A stretch of DNA of 64,000 nucleotides from Micromonospora_J zhanjiangensis (lineage in GTDB: Bacteria; Actinomycetota; Actinomycetes; Mycobacteriales; Micromonosporaceae), in the NCBI RefSeq assembly GCF_042650605.1, contig NZ_JBHSBN010000005.1, forward strand, positions 256,587 through 320,586, given 5' to 3'. Of this stretch, positions 43,601 through 51,526 are shown piece after piece. The translations under genes were made by a program, and so were the position numbers. Below the pieces are notes generated by a model. The model did not search any database, was not told the origin of the DNA, and was given only the letters and a program-made list of their open reading frames with translations. Positions within the stretch are counted from its first letter, which is position 1; every line of letters starts with the position of its first letter.

Positions 43601-43628
43601 GGCCGGGGCGACCACCAGCGCCCCGGCC
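43601..43628 (+). terminator. terminator after GH48 cellulase
   Basis: Perfect 10-bp stem GGCCGGGGCG/CGCCCCGGCC with an 8-base loop, 15 bases after the cellulase stop. A further imperfect 11-bp stem (AGGCGGCCTGA type) lies at 43644-43676. Confidence 0.75.
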
Positions 43629-43676
43629 GGCGGCCGGCCCCCGAGGCGGCCTGATTTCCCCACGGTCAGGCCACCT

Positions 43677-43729
43677 GTGGCGGGCCGGCCGGGACTGCCC
43701 GAGGCAGCGGTCCCGGTTCGGCCCGCCAC
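43677..43729 (-). terminator. terminator of the gas-vesicle operon
   Basis: Long hairpin: outer perfect arms GTGGCGGGCC (43677-43686) and GGCCCGCCAC (43720-43729), inner arms CGGGAC/GTCCCG. It lies 18 bases beyond the gvpK stop on the minus strand. Confidence 0.75.
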
Positions 43730-43746
43730 GCCGTACCGCCGGCCGG

Positions 43747-44052
43747 CTATTCGGTCGGCAGCAGTGGTCCCAACGGACCCAGGTCGAGATTCAGGTCCTC
43801 GGCGGACAATCCGAAGTGCTCTCGCAACTCGGTCATCTGCTCCTCCAGCGCCATCAGCGTGCTGCCGATCTTCTCGATCTGCTCCTCGGTCAGGTCGCCC
43901 TGGTCGATCCGGCGCAGCGCCTGCCGCTCCATCAGCTGCCGCAGCAGTTCGATGATGGTGAGCACCAGGCTGCCCAGGCCGCGCTCCACCCCCTCCCGGT
44001 CCACGTCGACGTGCGGTCCGAGTCGACGTACCCGCCCCACCGGCTCCGTCAT
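43747..44052 (-). CDS. gvpK: gas vesicle protein GvpK
   Basis: A 101-residue GvpK, a small accessory protein needed for vesicle formation. Typical stretches are DVDREGVERGLGSLVLTIIE and LLRQLMERQALRRIDQGDLT, with an acidic tail. It is the last gene of the operon and overlaps gvpS by four bases. Length is normal. Confidence 0.92.
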   Translation of the reverse strand: MTEPVGRVRRLGPHVDVDREGVERGLGSLVLTIIELLRQLMERQALRRIDQGDLTEEQIEKIGSTLMALEEQMTELREHFGLSAEDLNLDLGPLGPLLPTE

Positions 44053-44456
44053 CGGTCGGCCCCCGGACGCTCGTGCGGCGGCGGGGTGCCGCCGGCCCGT
44101 ACCGAGGACAGCAGCGCCCGCAGCGAGACGTGGACCAGGTCGACGTCGGCGATCGACAGGGCCAGTTCGCCGTTGACCACCACGCCCTTGGCCAGCACCC
44201 GGTCGAGCAGGTCGACCAGGGCGATCGGCCGGTAGGCCAACGCGCCGTCCGCGGTCACCGCGCCCCCGCCGTCGTCCGTCCGCGCCGGAACGATCTCGTC
44301 CGGGTCGATGACCTCGTCGGGGTCGATGACGCCGTCGGGGCCGATGATGTCGTCCGGGTCGATGACGCCGTCGGGGCCGATGAACTCGGTCGGGTCGCGG
44401 CTTGCGTCCGGGTCGGGGCCTTCGGAACGCGGGCCGCCGGGCCGGTGGCCGGTCAT
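44049..44456 (-). CDS. gvpS: gas vesicle protein GvpS (GvpA-like)
   Basis: A 135-residue GvpA paralogue. The conserved vesicle-protein core is in the middle (PIALVDLLDRVLAKGVVVNG, then ELALSIADVDLVHVSLRALL). The first 55 residues hold an acidic tandem repeat of IDPDD/E and GPDGV units (44300-44390), which is not part of the usual shell fold. The C-terminus is short and Pro/His-rich. Start at ATG 44456 overlaps gvpL by four bases. It is probably a minor vesicle component. Confidence 0.85.
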   Translation of the reverse strand: MTGHRPGGPRSEGPDPDASRDPTEFIGPDGVIDPDDIIGPDGVIDPDEVIDPDEIVPARTDDGGGAVTADGALAYRPIALVDLLDRVLAKGVVVNGELALSIADVDLVHVSLRALLSSVRAGGTPPPHERPGADR

Positions 44457-45235
44457 CGGGTCGCCTCCACGTCGTCCAGTTCGGTGAACGAGTAGGGCGG
44501 CCACGGCCCGGTGAGTTCCACCCGGAGCATCGGATGACCGGGGATCAGCTCGCGTATCGCGCCGGCGAACTCCGCCGCCCGGGCGGCCTCCACCAGGTAC
44601 GCGCCGTTGAGCACCATCCAGTCCGTCGTACCGCTCAGTCGCCGGTCCTGCGGCGGGTGCCGGCGGGCCGCCACGGCGAGTCGCCCGACGGCGTCGTGCA
44701 GCCGGTCGGCACCGTCGGCGGCGGCCCGCTGCGATTGCTCGGTCGCGGTCAGCCGGGCCCGCCGGCGCCGCAGGTACGCCCGGCCCGGACCCTCGTCCGG
44801 GCCGGCCGCGGCCGGCGCGACGCCGGCCGCGCCGGGCACCGCGTACGCCTTGACGCCCCACTCCAGCCGGCCGTCGACCCGCTCCAGGGCGGCGGTCAGG
44901 CCGGCGTGCTGCTCGGCCAGCGCGGCGCGCACCCGCGCGTCGTCCAGATACACGGTGGCCAGCCGGGCCGGCACCACCGGGCCGAACCGGACCACCGCGT
45001 CGGCGACCTCGTGGTGCGCCCGGGCCACCCGCTCCAGCCAGTCCAGATTCTCCAGGTTGCGGTGCAACGCGTCCTCGCCGAACTCGGCCAGGTCCACCGG
45101 GCCGACCACGGCGGTCAGTCCGCCCTCGCGTACCGCGTGCACCGGAGCGCCGCCGACGCCGGTGATGCCGGCCAGCCGCCGGTCGTCCAGGTCACGGGTC
45201 ACGGCGTGCACCCACCGTCCGTACTGCCCGGTCAT
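44453..45235 (-). CDS. gvpL: gas vesicle protein GvpL
   Basis: A 260-residue GvpL/GvpF-family protein, an accessory subunit thought to nucleate or line the vesicle. Visible family blocks are WVHAVTRDLDDRRLAGITGV, LTAVVGPVDLAEFGEDALHR and VVRFGPVVPARLATVYLDD, with a C-terminal VLNGAYLVEAARAAEFAGAI. It is the second GvpL/F copy in the operon and couples to gvpJ (upstream) and gvpS (downstream) by 4-base overlaps. Confidence 0.9.
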   Translation of the reverse strand: MTGQYGRWVHAVTRDLDDRRLAGITGVGGAPVHAVREGGLTAVVGPVDLAEFGEDALHRNLENLDWLERVARAHHEVADAVVRFGPVVPARLATVYLDDARVRAALAEQHAGLTAALERVDGRLEWGVKAYAVPGAAGVAPAAAGPDEGPGRAYLRRRRARLTATEQSQRAAADGADRLHDAVGRLAVAARRHPPQDRRLSGTTDWMVLNGAYLVEAARAAEFAGAIRELIPGHPMLRVELTGPWPPYSFTELDDVEATR

Positions 45236-45681
45236 CGGCCCACCTCCCGGTCCCGGCGGCGGGCCGACCCGCCGGTTCCGGACCGCCGCGCCCGGGCCTC
45301 GGTCCGCCGTTCGGGAATCCCGGATCGGCGTTCACGGACGTCCGGCCGGCGTTCGTCGGCCGGCGCGGGACGCTCGTCGGTGACCTCGTCGCGCTCGTCG
45401 GGCAGGGCGCGGGGCCGGTCCGTCCCGACCGACTGCCGCGGTGGCCGGTTGGACAGGAACGGGTCGTGTTCCCACCAGTCGATGCCCATCTCCCGCGCGG
45501 TGTCCACCGAGGCGACCACCAACCGCAGCTTGATGGTGAGCAACTCGATGTCGAGCAGGTTCACCCGGATGTCCCCGGCGATGACGATGCCGCGGTCGAG
45601 CACCCGCTCCAGGATGTCGCCGAGGTTGGTGGTGCCGGCACCGGACGCGGGTTGCGCGCCGGGCCGCCCCGCCGGCATCAT
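45232..45681 (-). CDS. gvpJ: gas vesicle protein GvpJ (GvpA-like)
   Basis: A 149-residue GvpA-like minor shell protein. The core is TNLGDILERVLDRGIVIAGD followed by IRVNLLDIELLTIKLRLVVA and SVDTAREMGIDWWEHDPF, very close to streptomycete GvpJ. About 75 Arg/Glu/Asp-rich residues form the C-terminal tail. I start at ATG 45681, which overlaps the gvpO stop (ATGA); a second ATG follows immediately. Confidence 0.92.
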   Translation of the reverse strand: MMPAGRPGAQPASGAGTTNLGDILERVLDRGIVIAGDIRVNLLDIELLTIKLRLVVASVDTAREMGIDWWEHDPFLSNRPPRQSVGTDRPRALPDERDEVTDERPAPADERRPDVRERRSGIPERRTEARARRSGTGGSARRRDREVGR

Positions 45682-46214
45682 GTCCCGCCCCCGGCCCCGG
45701 AGTCGCCGCGGCCCCGCGCGTAACGCCCGGTCCGCCGGTAGCCGCGCAGGTCGCCGTCCGCGCCCAGTTCCGCCTGGTACGTGGCGAGCACGTCGGACGA
45801 CGACGGCACCCGGCGGTCCTCGACCACCTCGATCCCGACCAGCCAGCCGTCGTCGCGGCGCTCCAGCGAGGTCACCCCGGTGGGCTGCTTGCCGGTCAGT
45901 TCCGCGACGTGACGCAGCGCGACGCGGGCCGCGGCGTGCGCCGGCAACTCCCGCCCGCCGCCGGCCGGCTCGTCGTGGGCCGGTTCGTCGTGGGCCGGCC
46001 TGTCGTCGAACTGGTCGTCGTCGGCCTCGTCGTCGGCCTCGTCGGCGTACCCGTCCGCCGGGTCGTCGTCCCGGTCGAACGGTTCGTCGTCGACGCCGGT
46101 GTCGTCGGCCGGGACGTCGCCGAACTCGTCGTCCCGACGGGCGGGCCGGCGGTCGGGCCCGCGGGCGGTCCGGGTGCCGGGACCGCTCCGGCGGGCGGCG
46201 CGGGTGGTGGACAT
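45678..46214 (-). CDS. gvpO: gas vesicle protein GvpO
   Basis: A 178-residue GvpO. The conserved domain is in the C-terminal half (AARVALRHVAELTGKQPTGV, then LERRDDGWLVGIEVVEDRRV and VLATYQAELGADGDLRGYRR). The N-terminal 85 residues are an Asp/Glu/Ala-rich disordered stretch, longer than in streptomycetes. GvpO is essential for vesicles in haloarchaea and is a marker of the actinobacterial type. It is separated from gvpG by 81 bases, the only sizeable gap in the operon. Confidence 0.9.
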   Translation of the reverse strand: MSTTRAARRSGPGTRTARGPDRRPARRDDEFGDVPADDTGVDDEPFDRDDDPADGYADEADDEADDDQFDDRPAHDEPAHDEPAGGGRELPAHAAARVALRHVAELTGKQPTGVTSLERRDDGWLVGIEVVEDRRVPSSSDVLATYQAELGADGDLRGYRRTGRYARGRGDSGAGGGT

Positions 46215-46295
46215 CAGAAACCTCCGCTTTCGATTGCTGGTGGCGGTCGAGCGGTCGGCCGGCCAAAAGGACCCGCCGGTGAGGCGGTCAGGCTG

Positions 46296-46511
46296 TCAGG
46301 CCGTCAGGCGATCGAGGATCCGCTGCTGTGCCTCGGCCAGTTCGTCCTCGGTCAGCCGTCCGGCCGCCGCCTCCGCCTCGAGGTCGTCGAGTTCGCGCCA
46401 GACGGCGGCCGGGTCGTACAGCTCGCGTTCCGCCTGTTGCTGGATCAGCCGGGCCAGGGCGCCCACCCCGCGAACCGGGGCCAGCGGCAGACCCAACAGG
46501 GAGATCAACAT
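46296..46511 (-). CDS. gvpG: gas vesicle protein GvpG
   Basis: A 71-residue GvpG: hydrophobic start (LISLLGLPLAPVRGVGAL), then helical acidic part (AVWRELDDLEAEAAAGRLTE). It is a short accessory protein, usually next to gvpF, as here (seven bases downstream of gvpF). The ATG has GGGAG upstream. Confidence 0.9.
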   Translation of the reverse strand: MLISLLGLPLAPVRGVGALARLIQQQAERELYDPAAVWRELDDLEAEAAAGRLTEDELAEAQQRILDRLTA

Positions 46512-46518
46512 CTCGGCA

Positions 46519-47310
46519 CTACTCCCGGCCGATCCGGCCGACGAAGTCGTACGCCGCCATCGGTCCGAGCAACCGGACGGTGGCCCGGTCGGCCCAGTCG
46601 GCGGCGAGCCGCTCGACGACGCCCTCGAAGTCGGTCGTCCGGTCCGCCGCGACCAGGAACGCCACGTGCGCGGCGTCCTCCTCGTGGGTCGGTTCCCGGT
46701 CGGCGACCTCGACGCTGACCGGGGACAGCTCCGCCACCAGCCGCCCGGTGTCGGCCTGCCGGCGGGCCTCGACCTCGGTGGCGATCACCTCGCCGAGCCG
46801 GATCCGCAGGTCGCGGGACGCCTCCTCGGGCAGGTCGGCGAGCTGCTCGCGCAACCGCGCCGCCTCGGCGTTGCCGGCCAGCACGTCGGTCAGCAACTCG
46901 CGTTCCCGGTAGCGGGCCCGCACCACGTACTGCAGCCGGTCCGTCAGGTCGGTGAGTTCGGCCAGGTAGGCGTCGTGCTCGGCGTCGAGCAACTCGGCCA
47001 CCGCCGCCGGCTCGGTCAGCACCGTGCCGAACCGCACCGGCAGCACCGGCGCGGCCAGCGTGGTGCCGTCCAGCAACTCCTTGTACGCCCGCAGGTCGTC
47101 CGGCCGGCCCAGTGGCCGGTCGAGCCGTACCTCGCTGACCAGGGCGCCCAGGTCCCGGTGCTGGACGACCCGCACCGGGGCCGGTGGGTCGCCGGCCCCA
47201 CGGGCCTCGTCGACCACCTCCACGTCGCCGGGCACCACGCCGTAGACGAGCCAACCGGTCTCGCGTGCGGTCTTCTCCGGGGCGTCGATCGGCGCCGATT
47301 CCACGGTCAT
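46519..47310 (-). CDS. gvpF: gas vesicle protein GvpF
   Basis: A 263-residue GvpF/L protein. The start reads TGWLVYGVVPGDVEVVDEA, then VQHRDLGALVSEVRLDRPLG, APVLPVRFGTVLTEPAAVAE and a C-terminal LLGPMAAYDFVGRIGRE. GvpF binds the vesicle face and GvpA in cyanobacteria. It begins four bases before the gvpA stop, so translation is coupled. Confidence 0.92.
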   Translation of the reverse strand: MTVESAPIDAPEKTARETGWLVYGVVPGDVEVVDEARGAGDPPAPVRVVQHRDLGALVSEVRLDRPLGRPDDLRAYKELLDGTTLAAPVLPVRFGTVLTEPAAVAELLDAEHDAYLAELTDLTDRLQYVVRARYRERELLTDVLAGNAEAARLREQLADLPEEASRDLRIRLGEVIATEVEARRQADTGRLVAELSPVSVEVADREPTHEEDAAHVAFLVAADRTTDFEGVVERLAADWADRATVRLLGPMAAYDFVGRIGRE

Positions 47311-47687
47311 CGCTCCTCCTCCCGGCGCCGGCGGCGGGGCGCCCGATCCGATCGGTCGTCGTCGCCGCCGACCAGTTCACCGAGCGTGTCGCCGGCCTTC
47401 TCCAGCAGGTTTCCCTTGGGGCCCTGCACCATCTCCGGCAGGCCCTTGCCGGCCTGCTCCCCGTCAAGGTCGAGCCGGTTGGTCGCCTCCGCGAAGCGCA
47501 GGTACGTGTCCACGCTGGCGACCACCACCCGGGCGTCGACGGTGAGCAGCCGGATCCCGACGATGCCCACCGACACGTGCGCGTCGATCACGATGCCCTT
47601 GTCCAGGATCGTGCCGACCACGTCGGCCAGGTCGGACGCCGAACCGCGGTCGACCGCTCCGCCCGCCGTCTGTACGGCACTGGTCAT
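47307..47687 (-). CDS. gvpA: gas vesicle structural protein GvpA
   Basis: A 126-residue GvpA, the main hydrophobic shell protein. The shell core is DLADVVGTILDKGIVIDAHV and SVGIVGIRLLTVDARVVVAS, followed by VDTYLRFAEATNRL. The C-terminal tail of about 50 charged residues is longer than in planktonic cyanobacteria and is typical of soil actinobacteria. It overlaps gvpZ and gvpF by four bases, giving a single coupled transcript. Confidence 0.93.
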   Translation of the reverse strand: MTSAVQTAGGAVDRGSASDLADVVGTILDKGIVIDAHVSVGIVGIRLLTVDARVVVASVDTYLRFAEATNRLDLDGEQAGKGLPEMVQGPKGNLLEKAGDTLGELVGGDDDRSDRAPRRRRREEER

Positions 47688-48682
47688 CGCCGGCCCCGCT
47701 TCCCGGCCCGTACCGGTTCGGGTTCCTCGTCCCGGTCGGGCTCCTCGTCGTAGTCGTCTTCGTCGTCCTGTTCCTGGTCGTCCGGGTCCGGGGCGTCGTC
47801 GTCCGAGTTGTCGTCGGCGCGCTCCAGCTCCTCGCGCTCCCGGCGTTCCTCCTCGACGACCGTCTCGTGGTCGCGGACCACCTGGCCGTCGCGGATCTCG
47901 CCCCGCCAGCCCTCGACCTCGTCCGGGTCGAGCACCGTACGGGTCATCACGTGCCGGACGAAGTGCTTGAGTTCCAGCCGGACCCGGCGGCCCTGGGCAC
48001 GCCAGATGTTCCCGGTCTTCTCCATGAACCCCTGCGGGTGGTACTCCAGCACCACCAGGATGCGGGTCAGGTCCGGAGCGAGTTCGTGGAAGCTCACCGT
48101 GCCGTCGACCGAGCCCTTGGCACCCTCGGACCTCCAGACGATGCGCTCGTCCGGCACCTGCTCGACGACCTTCGCCTCCCAGGACCGGTGCGACCAGAAG
48201 ACCTGCGCCTTCCAGGTGGTCTTCTCGTCACCGTCCCGCTCGACGTTCTCCAGCTTCTTCAAGAAGGACGGCATGTCCTCGTACTGAGTCCACTGGTTGT
48301 AGGCGACCCGGACCGGCACACCGACGTCGATCGACTCGATGATGTTGGTGACCTTGATCTTGTCGCTGCTTCCGCCGCCGCCCTTGCCGAACATCGCCTT
48401 GAGCTTCTCCTTCGCACCGGCCAGACCGGCACCGAACATCGCCTTGCCCGGTGGCGAGCCGCCGGCCATCTTCTGCGCCCCGGTCGCCGCCGCGACCATG
48501 CCCGGGTTACCGCCTTGCTTGGCGTACTCGGTCAGCCGCTCGGTGGTCGAGCTGAGTCGCTCGGTGGCCTTCTCGGCGAGCCGCTCGCCCGCCGCGCCGA
48601 CGAGGTTCTGCACCTGGCCGACGAGCCGATTGCTGATCTTGTCGATGATGGGGTTGGTGCTGGGTTGCTGGCTCATCGTCAT
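47684..48682 (-). CDS. gvpZ: SRPBCC-domain gas-vesicle-cluster protein (GvpZ-like)
   Basis: A 332-residue protein with an N-terminal helical/hydrophobic part (about 1-120), a SRPBCC (cyclase/dehydrase) domain (VTNIIESIDVGVPVRVAYNQ, EDMPSFLKKLENVERDGD, FWSHRSWEAKVVEQVPDERI, VLEYHPQGFMEKTGNIWRA) and a strongly acidic C-terminal tail. Streptomycete gvp clusters have a similar gene called gvpZ with no established function. Start chosen as ATG 48682, overlapping the gvpY stop; ATG 48676 is an alternative. Confidence 0.75.
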   Translation of the reverse strand: MTMSQQPSTNPIIDKISNRLVGQVQNLVGAAGERLAEKATERLSSTTERLTEYAKQGGNPGMVAAATGAQKMAGGSPPGKAMFGAGLAGAKEKLKAMFGKGGGGSSDKIKVTNIIESIDVGVPVRVAYNQWTQYEDMPSFLKKLENVERDGDEKTTWKAQVFWSHRSWEAKVVEQVPDERIVWRSEGAKGSVDGTVSFHELAPDLTRILVVLEYHPQGFMEKTGNIWRAQGRRVRLELKHFVRHVMTRTVLDPDEVEGWRGEIRDGQVVRDHETVVEEERREREELERADDNSDDDAPDPDDQEQDDEDDYDEEPDRDEEPEPVRAGKRGRR

Positions 48683-49434
48683 CCCCTGCTTCGCCGGCGC
48701 ACCGGCGCGGTCTGCGGCGTAGTCCGCGATCGGGCGGCCGCCGTGCGCCGCGGGGCCGCGGGCTCGTCGTCGGTGTCCTCGTCCGGGTCGTCGTCCGCGT
48801 CCCGGTCCGACCGGCCGCCGGCCCGTCCGACCCGGCCGGCGGCCGGCCGCCGGGCGGTGCGACCCGACCGGGTACGGGACCGCTGCGGCTCCCGCTCGTC
48901 GGTGTCCTCCCGCTCGTCGGTGTCCTCCGGCTCGTCGGTGTCCTCCGGCTCGTCGGTGTCCTCCGGCTCGTCGGTGTCCTCCGGCTCGTCGGTGTCCTCC
49001 GGCTCGTCGGTGTCCTCCCGCTCGTCGGTGTCCTCCCGCTCGTCGGTGTCGGACAGTTCGTCGGTCTCCTCGGCGTCGTCCCGGTTTTCCGCCGACCCGC
49101 GGCCGGCCGGGTCCTCGTCCCGACCCCGACCGCGCAGGCTCTCGGCCCGGTCCTGGAGCCGGTCGCTCACCGAGTCGATCCGGTTGGTCACCGCGCTGAC
49201 CGCGGCGGCCTTGCCGGCCTTCACCAGCGGACCGCGCAGCTCCAGCACCCGGCCCAGGTCGGTGTCGCCGCCCAGCGCGCCCAGTCCGCGCCGCAGCAGC
49301 GCGCCGGAGTTGTGGCTCAACCGGCCGGCCGCCACCGCGGCGCCCAGCGCCAGCGCCGGCCCGATCCGGCGCCGCCGACCGAGCAGATATCCCGCACCGA
49401 GAATGAGCGCGTAGCGCCCCGCACCTTGCTTCAT
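48679..49434 (-). CDS. gvpY: repeat-rich gas-vesicle-cluster protein (GvpY-like)
   Basis: A 251-residue protein. A hydrophobic N-terminus (YALILGAGYLLGRRRR) is followed by a helical region with RLSHNSGALLRRGLGALGGD, then a tandem EDTDEP/EDTDER repeat of eight full units and a basic, Arg/Thr-rich end. The position and the N-terminal pattern fit the gvpY of streptomycete clusters. I start at ATG 49434 because AAGGAG is nine bases upstream; the GTG at 49443 is less likely. It is the first gene of the operon. Confidence 0.7.
   Translation of the reverse strand: MKQGAGRYALILGAGYLLGRRRRIGPALALGAAVAAGRLSHNSGALLRRGLGALGGDTDLGRVLELRGPLVKAGKAAAVSAVTNRIDSVSDRLQDRAESLRGRGRDEDPAGRGSAENRDDAEETDELSDTDEREDTDEREDTDEPEDTDEPEDTDEPEDTDEPEDTDEPEDTDEREDTDEREPQRSRTRSGRTARRPAAGRVGRAGGRSDRDADDDPDEDTDDEPAAPRRTAAARSRTTPQTAPVRRRSRG
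48895..49050. repeat. 18-bp tandem repeat inside gvpY
   Basis: Eight full copies of CTCGTCGGTGTCCTCCGG (or ...CCCG) from 48895 to 49038, plus a 12-base partial copy. The units keep the reading frame and encode the acidic hexapeptide EDTDE(P/R). Confidence 0.95.
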
Positions 49435-49859
49435 TCGACACACTCCTTGGCGACCGAATTGGGGGATCGCCGCTTGTCAGTGATTTGCTCGCGCCTTCTT
49501 TAACCGGCGCACGACGGTCCGGTACCCACGATCTCCCGGGTCGGAAACATCGAATTGGAGGATGCGGGACTCCGCGTGACAGTTGCGCCTGGGCAACGAC
49601 CGCGGCACCTCGAAGAACCGGACACCCGTCGCAACGATTCGCATTCTCGGTCGTACCGCTCGACCGATGCAAGACCTCTTGACCTGGGCAAATGGTAAGG
49701 AAGTGATCGTGCGACCGGATGGCGTCGCGGGTCGGTGAAGTGTTACGCCGAGGTTCGGCGTGTCGGACGAAAAGCTAAATAGAATGGCGCGCGAGCGTGA
49801 TTCCCTGCACGTTCAATTCATTGATTCAATGGTGTGCGGGCGGCTCGCGAGGGTGAATT
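49435..49859. promoter_or_regulatory. AT-richer promoter region of the gas-vesicle operon
   Basis: The 425 bases upstream of gvpY hold no convincing gene. They are clearly more AT-rich than the rest of the window, for example around 49775 (GAAAAGCTAAATAGAATGG) and 49815. They must contain the gvp promoter on the minus strand. TTGACC at 49679 resembles a -35 on the plus strand. A short plus-strand frame beginning at 49760 does not look coding. Confidence 0.5.
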
Positions 49860-50549
49860 TCAGGTCGCCTGCAGATGCGCCGGCGGGGCCGGGTGTCGCA
49901 GGCCGGGGTGTCCGGGCGGCAGCGTCCGCCGGATCACCCACCAACTCAGCGCGATGGCCGCGGCCACCAGCGGCCAGGTCAGCGCGACCCGGGCGGCGAC
50001 CAGCGCGACCACCTGGTCGGTCAGGTAGAGCGGCACGAACACGACGACCCGCAACAGGTACTGGGCGACCCAGACCCAGCTGGCCCGGCCGTAGGCGCGC
50101 AGCAGGTCCGGGTCGCGGCGCCACCGGCCGCGCTGGCCCAGCCCGGTGCCGACCACCACGCCGAGCAACGGCCAGCGCACCACGATGCTGACCGCGAAGG
50201 CCAGCGCGCTGCCGGCGTTCGCCAGCACCTGGAGCAGGAAGAAGTCGCTGGCCCGCCCGGTACGCAGGGCGATGGCCGCGGCGACGCAGACGGCGAGCAG
50301 GCCGATCAGCACCGACCGGGGCCGGTGCCCGCGACGCAGCCGCCAGCCGGCCACCGCCGCGCCGACCAGCAACGCCGCCACCACACCACCCCAGACGGTA
50401 CGGCCGGCGAGCAGCCAGCCGACGCCGAAGGCGAGCGGTGGCAGGGTCGCGTCCACCGCCCCCCGGCGACCGCCCAGCAGATCGGCGAGCGACTCGTCAC
50501 CGGTCCGGTCGGGTCCTGCCGCTGCCACCGGATCCTCCTTCTTCGCCAC
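49860..50549 (-). CDS. DUF3159-family membrane protein
   Basis: A 229-residue membrane protein with about six spans. The actinobacterial DUF3159 pattern is visible: LADLLGGRRGAVDATLPPLAF at the start, LRTGRASDFFLLQVLANAGS in the middle, and RRDPDLLRAYGRASWVWVAQ with ALTWPLVAAAIALSWWVIRR near the end. The function is unknown. Start is GTG 50549, preceded by purines. It follows the gvp promoter region in the same orientation and is divergent from the HAD gene. Confidence 0.85.
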   Translation of the reverse strand: MAKKEDPVAAAGPDRTGDESLADLLGGRRGAVDATLPPLAFGVGWLLAGRTVWGGVVAALLVGAAVAGWRLRRGHRPRSVLIGLLAVCVAAAIALRTGRASDFFLLQVLANAGSALAFAVSIVVRWPLLGVVVGTGLGQRGRWRRDPDLLRAYGRASWVWVAQYLLRVVVFVPLYLTDQVVALVAARVALTWPLVAAAIALSWWVIRRTLPPGHPGLRHPAPPAHLQAT

Positions 50550-50645
50550 GCCGCTTCCGGCAGGCTATCGCGCCGCCGGACGACGACCGTGGCAGCCACT
50601 CGACGGGCACCGACGCGTCGGCCGGCACCCGACGTACCGCTGCCC

Positions 50646-50711
50646 GGACGTGGGCGTGCCGGTGCCCGGACGTGGGCGTGCCGCTGCTCGGACGTGGGCG
50701 TGCCGGTGCGC
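50646..50711. repeat. 22-bp tandem repeat in front of the HAD gene
   Basis: Three copies of a 22-bp unit beginning GGACGTGGGCGTGCCG, at 50646, 50668 and 50690, plus a short partial copy at 50712. Only the last six bases vary between copies. The 22-bp period is about two helical turns. Confidence 0.85.
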
Positions 50712-50812
50712 GGACGGGCTGGAAACGTCGGTGCGTCCGGCGGGCCCAGCCGGTAGCGTGCCGCGTCGGGACGGCGCCCGGGCGGACCGGGCGCGACGAG
50801 GAGAGGGCGGCG

Positions 50813-51526
50813 ATGGTCCGGACGGCAGGTGGGACGACCCGGAGTCGGCAGACGCTGATATTCGACGCCGACGACACGCTCTGGGAGAACAACGTCGTCT
50901 TCGAGCGGGTGATCGACGACTTCCTGGACTGGCTGGCCCACCCGACGCTGGACAAGCGGGAGATCCGCGCCATCCTCGACGACATCGAGCGGGCCAACGT
51001 GCTGGTGCACGGGTACGGCAGCCGGGGATTCCTGCGCAGCCTCGCCGACTGCTTCCAGCGGCTGCGGGAACGGCCGGCCACCGAGGCCGAACGCCGGCAG
51101 ATCGAGGACCTGGCCGTCGCCCTGGTGCGCCGCGAGATCGAGCTGATGCCCGGGGTCGCCGAGACGCTCACCGAGCTGGCCGACCGGCACGACCTGCTGC
51201 TGCTCACCAAGGGGGACACCGAGGAGCAGCAGCGCAAGCTGGACGCGTCCGGGCTCGTGCACCACTTCGCCGCCGCGCACATCGTGCCGGAGAAGGACGT
51301 CGACACGTACCGGTGGCTGACCGAGCGGCACGGCGTCGCGCCGACCGACGCCTGGATGATCGGCAACTCGCCGCGGTCGGACATCCTGCCGGCCCGGGCG
51401 GCCGGGTTGAACGCGGTCTTCATCCCGAACGACAACACCTGGGTGCTGGAGCACGACGAACTGGACCACACCGACGACCGGGTGCTGCGACTGGCTGTCT
51501 TCCCCGATCTGCTGGACCATTTTTGA
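50813..51526 (+). CDS. HAD-superfamily hydrolase
   Basis: A 237-residue cytosolic HAD phosphatase-like enzyme. Motif I is complete (LIFDADDTLWENN, both Asp present), motif II LLLLTKGDTEEQQ, motif III the Lys in IVPEKDVDTY, motif IV MIGNSPRSDILPARAAG. The cap is helical (residues 25-95). GAGGAG precedes the ATG 50813. The 22-bp repeats lie 100-170 bases upstream in what should be its promoter region. Substrate unknown. Confidence 0.9.
   Translation: MVRTAGGTTRSRQTLIFDADDTLWENNVVFERVIDDFLDWLAHPTLDKREIRAILDDIERANVLVHGYGSRGFLRSLADCFQRLRERPATEAERRQIEDLAVALVRREIELMPGVAETLTELADRHDLLLLTKGDTEEQQRKLDASGLVHHFAAAHIVPEKDVDTYRWLTERHGVAPTDAWMIGNSPRSDILPARAAGLNAVFIPNDNTWVLEHDELDHTDDRVLRLAVFPDLLDHF

Noticed and set aside
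48895..49050. CRISPR array
   Set aside because: The repeats are contiguous 18-bp units without spacers and are in frame within a protein-coding gene.
49760..50191. Plus-strand frame starting in the AT-rich region upstream of the gas-vesicle operon
   Set aside because: Only the first ~30 codons lie outside the DUF3159 gene, have untypical codons, and there is no homology I recognise.
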